NCBI GenBank assembly: GCA_015680685.1
Contig: MNCI01001324.1
Coordinates: 1,701 to 53,379, forward strand
Origin: Gnetum montanum
Lineage: Eukaryota > Streptophyta > Gnetopsida > Gnetales > Gnetaceae
DNA: 51,679 nucleotides
Direction: 5' to 3'
Shown here: positions 11,131 through 20,054 of the stretch, in pieces
Numbering within the stretch: the stretch's first letter is position 1
Layout of the letters: each line of letters begins with the position of its first letter
Notes under the pieces: generated by a model
Databases searched by the model: none
The model's input: only the letters and a program-made list of their open reading frames with translations
Told to the model about the DNA's origin: nothing
Position numbers and translations under genes: made by a program

Positions 11131-11844
11131 CTAGGTAGATGTCAATCCGCGTGGAGGCTCAACATGTTGTAGATAGGATTTAATGTTGGAGTACCACTCT
11201 TGGGTATCCGCAGTGCTAATAGAGGCTACGTGTACCGCCTGAGTGATAGGCTCTGTACACTCAGTGATCGAGGCTAGCAAACTTGCAAACAAGTGTGGTG
11301 GCACGTTTAATGCCAGGGTGGCTAGTGCATCTGCTACAACGTTTTTGTTGCGTGGCATGTGTTGCACATCCGTAGTTGCAAATTTTTTGAGCAATCTTTT
11401 TGCTAGGTCGCAATAGGGTTGTAGGTGTGTAGCCTTGCAGGCGTAGACCTCGGTGATTTGATTCACAACTAGTTGTGAATCTCTGCGAATCGCAAGGTGT
11501 TGTATGCATAATGCTTGGGCAGCTAAGAGGCCCCTGAGTAACCCTTTGTACTCTGGCACCTTGTTTGTACAAGGAAACACAAAACGATAAGCAAAAGGTT
11601 GCATTTCCCTAGAGGGGAACATAATGATGGTAGCTGCACTACCTCCTCACGCAGTCGAGGTGCCATCGAAATGTAAAGTAGTCTCAAGATGTGGCGGGAT
11701 GGCGTTGATAGTGCTAACATTCTCGTTAGGGAATTTGGGGTCTATGATCACTTGGTTGTCAACAGGTGAGATCGTAAGTTGCATTGCTATAGCTTGACCT
11801 TTCGTCAACGACTGGCTTACATAATGCAAATCAAATTCTGTCAT
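11131..11844 (-). pseudogene. Tat-A second, archaeal-like RNase H domain
   Basis: The domain removes RNA from RNA/DNA hybrids during reverse transcription. It reads LHFDGTSTA (Asp at 11665-11667), then EYKGLLRGLLAAQAL (Glu), RDSQLVVNQ (Asp) and VVADALATLA (Asp), which gives the four acidic positions of an RNase H fold. Tat-lineage elements are known to carry an extra archaeal-like RNase H between the normal RNase H and integrase, and the position and motifs fit this. A stop at 11647-11649 splits the domain. The frame continues from the canonical RNase H at 11857-12460 and towards integrase. Confidence 0.85.
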
Positions 11845-11856
11845 TATTTCTTTCCA

Positions 11857-12477
11857 TCAGGCTATCCTACTGCTTTCATACAGATTATTTGTGATAGCTT
11901 GGAGTATGTTGCTCTTACAAATAATGTTAATCTTACTACGAAACATGTAGTATCTCCACTTCTTCAATGTAAACACTAAGGCAAGGAAGTTTCTCTCCAC
12001 CTCATTGTATTTTTCTTCATACGCTATTAGTGCATGACTTAGGTAGTACACTAGTATCTCAGAACCATCATCTAATTTCTAACATAATAGTGCCGCAATA
12101 GATGTGTTTGAGGTGGCAAGGTAGATGAAGAAAGGCTTATCCCTCTATAGTGGGTAAATAGTTGAGAGATGCAAAAGCTCTTTCTTTAGATCGTCAAAGG
12201 CTTGTTGGCATTGAGTTGTCCATTCAAAGTTAACCCCTTTCTTTAGGAGATGTTGCATGGGGTGTAACTTGTTAGTCAACTTTGCTATAAACCTTCTGAT
12301 GAACTGTACTCTACCCTGTAGCCCATGTAGTTCTTTAATATTTGTAGGAGGTGTCAGGTTGATGATGGCCTTAACTTTTTCAGGGTCCACCCGTATTCCA
12401 GCCTCTGATACTACAAGCCCTAACATACATATGGTTTTCACCCCAAAGACACTTTTTTGGGTTGAGACGTAAATCAT
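11857..12477 (-). pseudogene. Tat-A RT thumb and canonical RNase H region
   Basis: The frame continues the reverse transcriptase after a small deletion near 12455, seen where ..LRLNPKK passes to FGVK in another frame. It reads GLVVSEAGIRVDPEKVKAI, GLQGRVQFIRRFIAKL and FEWTTQCQQAFDDLK, the phrases linking RT to the polymerase-attached RNase H in gypsy elements. It continues with YLSHALIAYEEKYNEVERNF, which is the RNase H alpha-helical stretch (..Y..vEke.LA). Stops at the end of 12145 and near 11857 interrupt it. The order RT, RNase H, archaeal-like RNase H, integrase matches the Tat lineage. Confidence 0.85.
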
Positions 12478-13423
12478 GCATCTGGCAACACTTGAGGACT
12501 ACACCTAGATCGTTGGGATGATTAGCGTCTTCTTTAGATTTCACCACTATGTCATCCACATAATCGTTTAGCATTTCTAAGATGCAATCGCTAAAGATAT
12601 AAGTCATGGCTTGCTGGTAGGTTGCTCCAGCGTTCTTGAGTCCAAAGGGCATCATAGTATAATAGAAGGTACCCCATGAGGTCATGAAGGTTGTTGTTAA
12701 CTAATGCTCTAGGTTAATGCACATTTGGTTGTAGCTAGAGAAACCATCCATAAAGGATAACAGAGCATGATCAACCGTAGTGTCAATGAGTTGATCGATG
12801 CTCAGAAGTGAAAAATTGTCTTTGATCGTTGCCTTGTTCATATCCTAGAAGTCTATATAGATTCGTATTCCTCCCATTTTCTTAGAAACTACAACGATGT
12901 TAGATACCCATTTCAAGTAATCAACTGCCCAGATGAATCCAGCCTCATATAGCATGGTGATTTTATCCCATACGGCTAGTGCAATCTTTGGTTTAACCAT
13001 GCGAGCCTTTTTCTTAACTGCTTTCATGCACGGGTCTAAGATGATGTTGTGTTGTATCAGCCTCAGATCTAAACCCGCCATGTCGCTATATGACCACGCA
13101 AAGACTTCAATGTTATCTTGCAAAATTTTGGCTACATCTTTGTGCATATGCGAATCTAGGAGGGAATTAAGTTTCAACGTTTTTATCTCCCCCCTAGATG
13201 TGGTCACAGGCATTTCGATGAGAGGATCCTCAGTTACATCCCCTACCTCTAAATCTAAGGCTTGGACCAGATGCTTAGGCCAGTTTGGGGATGCCTCTAA
13301 GGATGCTATGGTGCTAATTATGGGTGATTCCTAGTCTATTAGCTCTAGGTTTAGTTGTCTTGTGAGTTCACCGTGTGAACCTGTTAAAGCTAAAGGTGAA
13401 AAGAGATCATGATGGATTTCCAT
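12380..13423 (-). pseudogene. Tat-A pol ORF start and reverse transcriptase
   Basis: The reverse transcriptase copies element RNA into DNA. I place the start at the ATG complementary to 13421-13423, which begins MEIHHDLFSPLAL and has an in-frame TGA three codons upstream. Pol thus appears as its own ORF, not fused to protease. After a stop within the first 35 codons, the frame runs through FAWSYSDMAGLD (Tat-type entry), NIVVVSKKMGGIR, the stretch leading to MMPFGLKNAGATYQQAM, and the catalytic YVDDIVVKS (YVDD at 12551-12562). All key RT residues that I can read are present. In-frame stops near 13334 and between 12685 and 12845, and a frameshift near 12455, inactivate it. Protease lies about 6 kb upstream on the same strand, beyond the antisense gene. 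Confidence 0.9.
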
Positions 13424-13564
13424 TCTTATTCAACCTACCAAAATTAGATGAATGTCTAGTCAAGAGATACCTATTTTTAGTAACTATGAATATTGAACAT
13501 TTGCAAAGTGGCGATGAAATGTGAACAATAGAAGTAGTATAAAATATGATACAAAGCTTAAAGT

Positions 13565-13880
13565 TTTCCAGTTTAAGGTTTTTGTGGACCATCAGGATGT
13601 AAAAATGGAAAACTACTATCGTAAAAATGCAAGAATTGCTAGTTTAATGTCTTTGCGGACTGCCAACTGGTTAGTATATTAGTTTAAGTTTGATATAGAC
13701 CACCAAAATGTGAAAGTTTAAAGGTGCTAGTTTAAGATCTTTGTGGACCGCTAATGAGTGAAAGGTCGAAACTGCTAGTTTAAGGTCTTTACGAACCACT
13801 AACTAGATTGAAACTATGCCTTAGGATTGCTAGTTTAAGGTCTTTGCGGACCGCTAATGAGATATTTTTGTGAAGGCAAA
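13565..13880. repeat. Minisatellite 2 (GCTAGTTTAAGGTCTTTGCGGACC-like units)
   Basis: Six diverged units of about 50-60 bp with the core GCTAGTTTAAGGTCTTTGCGG followed by ACCGCTAATGAG. It lies between the pol ORF start and the antisense gene promoter. Its core is related to minisatellites 1 and 3. Confidence 0.85.
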
Positions 13881-14033
13881 TAGCTAGTTTGAAGCGTGTC
13901 AAGGCTATTCGCTCAGACCCACATACCTTAATGTGAACAGTGCTACTACGTTGTGGTGGGCATGCTACACTGTACGAAACTCCCACATTAATCAGGGAGA
14001 GAGAATGAAAAGTTTTGTTCTCACCGTTTTGGC

Positions 14034-14041
14034 TATAAATA
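14034..14041 (+). promoter_or_regulatory. TATA box of the antisense gene
   Basis: TATAAATA in the context TTGGCTATAAATAGGGGTTT, on the opposite strand to Tat-A. It lies 108 bp before the first plausible ATG at 14149, which would leave a leader of roughly 80 bases. No LTR is nearby on this strand, so this looks like a private promoter. Confidence 0.55.
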
Positions 14042-14887
14042 GGGGTTTACCCCCGATAAACTCATCATTTTCACCGTAACAGCATAGAGCCCACATTTGG
14101 ATCATAGAGCAATTGTGCCAATTGAGAGGAAGGCGATTTAGCGTAGCAATGAAGAAAGAGTTGGCAAGAGAAACAATGGCTCCCAGGAAAGAACGCAAAC
14201 ACCTGGCACTCGCCAAGGTTGATGAAGTGAAGGAAACCCTAGGGTGTGTGTCGCAAGTGCACATCATGGTGTGAGAGGAGACATTTTTGACTTTGTAGGC
14301 TGCTATGTTCCCTCTATTTTCTTATGCCTCTATTATTGTTTCTACTTTTCTTGTTTTTGTTTCTGCAATTTTTGTTTTGCAATCTCTATTTTCTGTCATC
14401 GTGTTGTCATTATTTTGGCACTTACATTGTTGCTGTTGTGGTTTTGGTCATGACAGATGTACAGACGCTACACTAAGGTTACATGCAATGTCGCCTAGAT
14501 CGCCATCACTGCGGCTACCATTGCCATAGAGGCTTGGACAATTTAAGCCACTTGGTATGAAAATAGCATAGCATATGATCCTCAGGAGGGTTTGGCCATG
14601 TGCGTGATGTGACAGCGTAACACATGTTCTGTCACAGCATGATGCTAATCACTTTGTCAGGCAGATTTGTTGAATGGATGCAGTGTATTAAATTCTTCTT
14701 TTCTTAAAGATTTGTCTTTATTTTTGTTGTTGCTACGCTAAGCTGATTTTTCTACGCTATTGCCTTGATATTTTTTGCTATGCTCTATGAGAATCATTCT
14801 ACACTATCTGCTAAATGCTAATTTTTCTACGCTATATTTGAACTCCACTCAAACATGCCATTAACATTTGCTATTGTGTTGTGTAGG

Positions 14888-15697
14888 GTGGCGCTAAGGC
14901 CAATCTTGATCGTCCTAGAAATCATAGGGATCTTGTACTGTGTAAGTGAACCAGTGGCCAATGTTCCTCTGCCCTATGCACGTGTAGGGAAATAGGCGGT
15001 CTGGTTTCAGGAAGGAGCATAGAACTTCCTACAATTTCTCCTCCAGTGCTTCAATGTGATCATTTGGTCACACTTGGCAGAGGAGGTAGCGGCCATCATA
15101 ACAGAAACCCTCTTGCTTGGGACAAATCGAGATATTCTGAGATTCTTGATGGATGGAGCAGTTAGCAGTGGGCAGGGAGAAGGATCCAGTCAGCATCCAA
15201 AACATTTGAGGCGTTTGGCCTGGATCTAGGATATGCCCGAATATAATTGCTACCATTCCATACAACACTTTGTTTATTATGCATCACATGGGAACGTGCT
15301 TTCAAAACCCACCAAGAACCATTTACTGTGTCGGTAGGTGAGTTATGTAAACATGTTCCGCTACGCTGTGCAATTTTTGCTATGCTAGGAAAATCTTAAC
15401 AGTGTGTTTTTTTTGTTACTAGGTTTTTCATCAATGAGGATGGGCTTCATAGTGATACAAATGTGTTGGCCTTAGCACAGATGATGCTGCAAGAGTTTTC
15501 TTCTGCTAAGAATACATGTGCAGGTGTGATAGGCCAATGCAGGGGTGAGTACAAAACCTACCCAACCTAGCATTCCACGCTCTACGACAGATGCAAGGAG
15601 TTTGGTTGGTTGGATGGGGGATGGGCACCCTTTAAACCGATCACCATTGAAGATGTTTTGGTTGATCTTCCACCATTCCCATCACCATTCAGACCTG
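14888..15697 (+). pseudogene. HAD/FCP1-like phosphatase domain in the antisense gene
   Basis: Two exon-like segments (14888-15333 and 15423-15697) join in frame as ..HLLCR/FFINEDG... The product follows the plan of plant FCP1-like (NLI-interacting-factor type) HAD phosphatases: LIVLEIIGIL at the place of the LVLDxNGxL motif, then NFLQFLLQCFNVIIWS at the place of FLxFCFExFxVGVWSS, then KHLRRLAWI, then FVYYASHGNVLSKP at the place of LLIDDSPxxxLxNP, and a C-terminal helix NVLALAQMML. Both aspartates of motif I and both of the DD motif are replaced (E and I, Y and Y), so no phosphatase activity is expected. A few stops interrupt it. The assignment rests on pattern order, not on a search. A chance resemblance cannot be excluded. 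Confidence 0.5.
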
Positions 15698-15814
15698 GTA
15701 AGATAAACAGTAAATTATTGCATGTTTGAGTGTTATTCTTGTTTTTTATTGCTACTTATGCCTTGTCTAACTTATTTTTTTTCTTTTTTGTTGTTTTAAT
15801 GCAAACTGCTATAG

Positions 15815-16865
15815 CGGTGAAGAAGTCCCAAGAGGTGACGATGATCACCTCTGAGCATCAAGAGGCCAACATCTACTTCAAGTATGGGAGAGTAGATGAG
15901 AGCCAACGCTAGTTATGCAACACAACCTTAGAATCCCTAATCAAGAACCTTCAGGATGCTGGGCTCATGGATTTGTTCCTGGTCACGAACTTGAACATCC
16001 TTGCTCTGAGATGCCTTGCCTTGGCTGACTCCTTTTTTGAAAAGGCATACTACTTTGGCACACATGTACAAGGTGTGAAGGTGGTCCTTGAAATCAATGA
16101 ATAGCTATTTGTTGACCTTTTCGGTGTCCCTGCTGATGGTCTCCCCGTAGGGTCAAAGACCAAGAAAGAGGCAAACCATTAGAGGGACATTGAGAAGTGG
16201 CTAGGGATTGCAAAAGGGTGAAAGGGGATCCTCATGACGAAGGTGAGGTCGAGAGCTACCAAAGATGTTTACCCTATCTTCCATGCCTGTGCGTTTCCCA
16301 AGCTACTTTTCCAAGGGAAGATTATTGGGATTGAGCAAGCTTGGGTGATGTGGGAGCTCATGGAAGAGGGGGCCCACTACAACTAGGCTAGGCATCTGTG
16401 CAAAGGCCTACAAGCTGAAATGTTCATGCTCCATAAGAAGCAAGAGTCCCATTTCAACATACACCATGCCTTTTACATAGCTTTCTTGCGGTGTTTCACG
16501 GAGTTTTTTCGTAGTACATGAGAATGAAGTTTGGGTTATGCGAGATTGTAACCAGATTTCCAAACCATGGATCTACCAAATCCTCCAGACCACCCGAGCC
16601 TAAGATCACCCAGAAGCTATTGGGGAGTCATTTTCCATGACAATTAGGGATCAGGTGGCCCACAACTTCCTTGAGCAAGATAGTGTGGGAGAGGCACCCC
16701 CTGCTACTACAGGTAGTGTATCATAGGGGAAACGTCTCATCGCCAAGACGGTGGCCAATAAGTTACAACAAAAGAGGTCTCATCTAGCTGAGGAGCTGCC
16801 TCATAGGGAAAAGGAAGGGGGGTCGTCATTGTGGTTTAAGCTACATAGGCTATAGCCTCCCATTG
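15815..16865 (+). pseudogene. Long central exon of the antisense gene, unknown domain
   Basis: The exon starts after an acceptor CTGCTATAG and keeps frame with the previous exon (..FRPG to AVKKSQEV). It encodes about 350 residues with stops at 15910, 16102, 16180 and others, and a frameshift near 16510. Readable stretches include SLIKNLQDAGLMDLFLVT, ALADSFFEKAYYFGTHV, LFVDLFGVPADGLPVG and AFYIAFLRCFTEFF, followed in a second frame by VVHENEVWVMRDCN. The ordering of a fixed-length helical domain around LFGVPADGLP recalls the 'putative plant transposon protein' domain found in accessory ORFs of plant elements, but this is only a suggestion. The exon ends CCATTG/GTAAATTC. Confidence 0.45.
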
Positions 16866-17007
16866 GTAAATTCTCTTCTCTATGTTTGTTTCTTCGCCTT
16901 TTGATTAAATGCTTGCTATGCTATGCTATGCTAGGTAGTGTAGCATAGTGTAACATCTACTCTAAGCTAACATGGTTTAAGCTATAATGCGAATATGTTT
17001 TTGCTGC

Positions 17008-17458
17008 TAAAGAAAGAAGAAGAAGAAAAAGAAGGTGATGAAGAGGTGTCGGCCCCCAAGACGGGGGTAGCAAATAAAGATGTGGAGGCCCCAATCTCAG
17101 AGGAAAGGGCCTCAGTCAAGAGAGAAGAAGGAGCCCTTGTCACAAAGGAAGAGGCTCTTGTTGACAAAGAAAACACTCCTATTGAAGAGGAGGACCTTTT
17201 TGGTGACAAGGAGGAGTCTCCTGCAGATGAGGAAGATGCTAGTTCCTTGAAAAGAAAGGTCCTAGCAAATAAAGAGGAAGCTCACCTCAACCGGAAGGGG
17301 ACTTCTGTTGGAGATCCCATTGTTGAATGTAGTTTAGCATCAGGAGAGCGGACGAATGCTAAGCTAGAAAGGAGGATAGCTGCAATTAGATGCTAATGAG
17401 TTTGACAATATATTTGATGATATGTCAATGGGTGATCCCCCCGTTATCACCCTCAAGG
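17008..17458 (+). pseudogene. Acidic low-complexity exon of the antisense gene
   Basis: An uninterrupted frame from about 16995 to 17394 encodes a glutamate/lysine-rich stretch (for example KKEEEEKEGDEEVSAP and KEEALVDKENTPIEEEDL) with repeated DKE/NKE units. It looks like a disordered linker or nuclear acidic region. A one-base shift near 17385 leads into DANEFDNIFDDMSMGDPPV before a donor at about 17458. It is the longest stop-free piece of the gene. Confidence 0.5.
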
Positions 17459-17769
17459 GTTTACTAGGTAGGAGCCATTATACTGCAGTCCATCTCGGTC
17501 ATTACTGACACGTTTGGTTGTATGACAGACACCACTGTTAATGCTACAAGACCTCCCCTGATTCGCTTCAAACCATGGGCTAAGACCCCTGACAAGATTA
17601 CTTTCATGTAGGGGGTCATCGATGACATGATTGACCATCTTAGACAGGTCGATCTTGAAGTCGTAAGTAAAGTTGCTATGCTAGGCTTTTTTAGGTTGGC
17701 ACGCTAGACTTCTTGCATTGCTAACTTTGCTATGCTACTGTGACTAATGTACTCTTTGTGTGGTTATAG

Positions 17770-18529
17770 CCTCTCGACTCAAGTGGGACCCAAAATAGGT
17801 GTTGAAAGTCGATGCCATGCCTACTTTCAAGCTCGAAGTGGCCGAGGTGCCTTGTCGCATATACGATGAGGCTAGAAAATGTGCTTTGCACTCGACACAC
17901 TCCTTGTGGGAGTGTAGGCATGTCAATGAAGACCTATGGAAGTAGGTCCAGAGGACTGAGAAAGAGAAGGCTGAGCTGAGCACCAATGCGGGAGACCTAC
18001 GATCCAAGAACGAGCTCCTCATGGCTCGTGATACTAATGATGGTAGTTGGCGCACGACTATCATAGATTATGCTAAATATTGGATAGCCGTGTGACACAA
18101 CAACGAGGCTACTTGAGAGATAATAGAACAATGAATGCAGATGGACTTGTTGGCCTAGAAGAACTAGGATTAGAAAGATTAAAGTGCAAGGTTTTACGAG
18201 TGAGGGCAGTCCCAGAAAAACCATAGCATATGTATAAACTGGAATGTGCCACCTACTGCAAACAATACCGGGATGCTTTAGTGAAGGCGTTTACCTATGA
18301 AGCATTTGTGAATAGCATTGGAACTTCTAAGGCTTACAAAAAGTTCATGGAGCAAGTGACGGTCAGCGAATCCCCTAAATGGGAATTGGATCTTCCCATA
18401 GGTAAGATCGCCATTGCTTCCTTTTCTCTAAGACCGTTGAGATGGACGACTGTTGAAAAGGACAAAGCTACTACAAACGCTAAACCAAGTGATAGGTATT
18501 GGGTAGATATCATGGAGGAGGAGGTCTAG
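17770..18529 (+). pseudogene. Coiled-coil-like 3' exons of the antisense gene
   Basis: After an acceptor TGGTTATAG the frame reads KVDAMPTFKLEVAEVP, then charged helical segments (TEKEKAELSTNAGDLRSKN) and, after several stops, CKQYRDALVKAFTYEAFV and KKFMEQVTVSESPKWELD up to a GTAAGA donor at 18402. Heptad-like spacing of leucines and charges suggests a coiled coil. A final open stretch to 18529 follows another acceptor near 18431. No known family is recognised. Confidence 0.4.
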
Positions 18530-18980
18530 TACTACCTCGGGCTCAGTTTGGATCGCATACCCCTCAAAGTGGATGTAGGGTCATCTTGGGTTAGCCAGTT
18601 TTTGCGATGCGATAGTTTATGTTTTTTTAAGCATATATGTGTAACTCTAGCTGACTACTTCACTTTTACAATGCAAATTATGGATGAAGGTGCAAGCCCT
18701 GAAGAGGGCAGAAATGATGAGGCAAAAGAGGACAATGCAAAGGAAGGTGACATAGAAGGGAACAATGTGGAAGGCAATGGTACGGGTGAATTTGATGTAG
18801 GCAAAGATGACCTATGACAACATGGGTTTTTAATTTTTTGTATTTTTTTGCAAAACTATTGCAAACATTGTTTGATGGAAAAACTTTGAATGAAAGAAGC
18901 GAATTTTGAAACAAAATTGGTCTTATGCTAGCTTATGTGTTATCTATGTTATCAGTTTCATGTTTTCATTTTTTAATGTT

Positions 18981-19235
18981 TTAGTTTTAGGCCATTTCGG
19001 GCCATTGCTAGTTTTAGGCCATTTCGGGTCATTGCTAGTTTTAGGCCATTTCGGGTCATTGCTAGTTTTAGGTCATTTCTGGCCATCAGACGTGATGTAA
19101 ACAGAGAAAATTTTGCTAGTTTTAAGCCTTAGCGGGCCGTAATATAGTTTTAGGCCGTTTCGGGCCATCGCTAGTTATAGGCTGTTTTGGGCCCTGGGAT
19201 AGTAGCGTAGTTTTAGGCCATTTCGGGCCATGGTA
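18981..19235. repeat. Minisatellite 3 (GCTAGTTTTAGGCCATTTCGGGCCATT units)
   Basis: About eight units of 25-40 bp. The first four are nearly identical 27-28-bp units, so this is the most homogeneous of the three arrays. It lies between the 3' end of the antisense gene and the end of gag-protease. The CTAGTTTTAGGYC core links it to minisatellites 1 and 2. Confidence 0.9.
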
Positions 19236-19365
19236 TGGTAAACAAATGATATGCTAACAATTTAGAGAATAGCTAATTAGTACCTAGTGTAGATAGATGG
19301 ATGCAAAAAAAAAAGGCAATAAATGTACAAAGGATGCCAACTGGGCAAGAAGAAGTGGGGTTGCT

Positions 19366-20054
19366 ACGCTATGCGTAACTGCTTCTTGATCCATCGTGGA
19401 TTGGGCAAGGCATAAGGTTGAGATGCTTTGATACAGCCTTCATCTACATTGTTGTCCTTCACTTGGAAGGGCAACTCATTCCACGCATTTTTGTTTTCTG
19501 AACCGACATGCTGAGCCTTGTTCTCAAAGTGTAGATATACTAAACGTAGATATGGAACCTCTTGCTGAATGGTTAGTATCTATAGAGACAGGTGTTTCAT
19601 TCTCAGAGGTTATGACCTCTGAGCCCTGTTCCATATCTACATTGTTGATAGCTTGCATTGCTACCTCATCATCATGGATTACCACCTCCATGCCTGCATA
19701 AGGTAGATGGATCTCTTGATGAATGGGCAAAGAGACATCCCTAAGTTGCGTTAACCATGACCTCCCCAAGATCAGGTTAAACCCAAGCATCTCTTCAACC
19801 ACGATGAACATTGCGTTTGTAGGGAATTGGTCCCCTGCCATGAAGTCAATATGGATCATGCCTTTTACCACGACCCATGCCTCATTGAACGAATTTAAGC
19901 ATGATGTTGTTGTGGGTTTGATCTGGTTGATCAAACCTAGATCATCTACAATAGGGAAAGGGATGACATTCGTAGCAGCCCCATCATTAATGTGTACCCT
20001 TCGAATCTTATGTTGGCCGACCTGAATTGTGATGAATAGGGGTGTTGTAGTCAC
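19366..20054 (-). pseudogene. Tat-A protease (C-terminal part of gag-pro)
   Basis: Retropepsin-type aspartic protease that would cut the Tat polyproteins. The frame reads TTTPLFITIQVGQHKIRRV, then HINDGAATNVIP, where the catalytic aspartate (19983-19985) is followed by Gly-Ala instead of the common Ser/Thr-Gly. Then come FIVVEEMLGFNLILGRSWL (the second conserved ILGR block) and IHQEIHLPYAG. Tat-B shows the same DGA variant, so it is probably lineage-specific and not damage. The frame reaches a stop at 19524. In another frame the product continues as GSENKNAWNELPFQVK to a stop near 19366, so a small frameshift lies near 19530. The upstream edge is a TAG in the same frame as gag. Confidence 0.85.

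Larger units (their letters stand above)
14149..18817 (+). pseudogene. Intron-bearing antisense accessory gene inside Tat-A
   Basis: Plus-strand gene of about 4.7 kb between the protease and pol of Tat-A. Exon-like segments that I can follow: 14149 to about 14229 (basic start MKKELARETMAPRKERK), 14456 to about 14640, 14888-15333, 15423-15697, 15815-16865, about 17008-17458 (acidic), 17529-17662, 17770-18401, and one or two up to 18817 (acidic tail ending GKDDL). Visible splice sites include TCG/GTAGGT..ACTAG, CCTG/GTAAGA..CTATAG, GTC/GTAAGTA..TTATAG and ATAG/GTAAGA. At 15333/15423 and 15697/15815 the frame joins in phase. There are many C-to-T type stops and frameshifts near 16510 and 17385. 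Grande-type elements carry an antisense gene after integrase; here it lies between protease and pol. Overall function unknown. Confidence 0.7.

Noticed and set aside
12257-13334. Plus-strand frames at 12257-12472 and 12933-13334
   Set aside because: They lie opposite the reverse transcriptase frame of Tat-A, which shows all RT motifs. They are by-products of its codon use.
13381-13400. Minus-strand splice acceptor (TTTAACAG) at the start of pol
   Set aside because: The frame is open on both sides of this AG and reaches back to an ATG at 13423, so no splice is needed here. An acceptor remains possible but unsupported.
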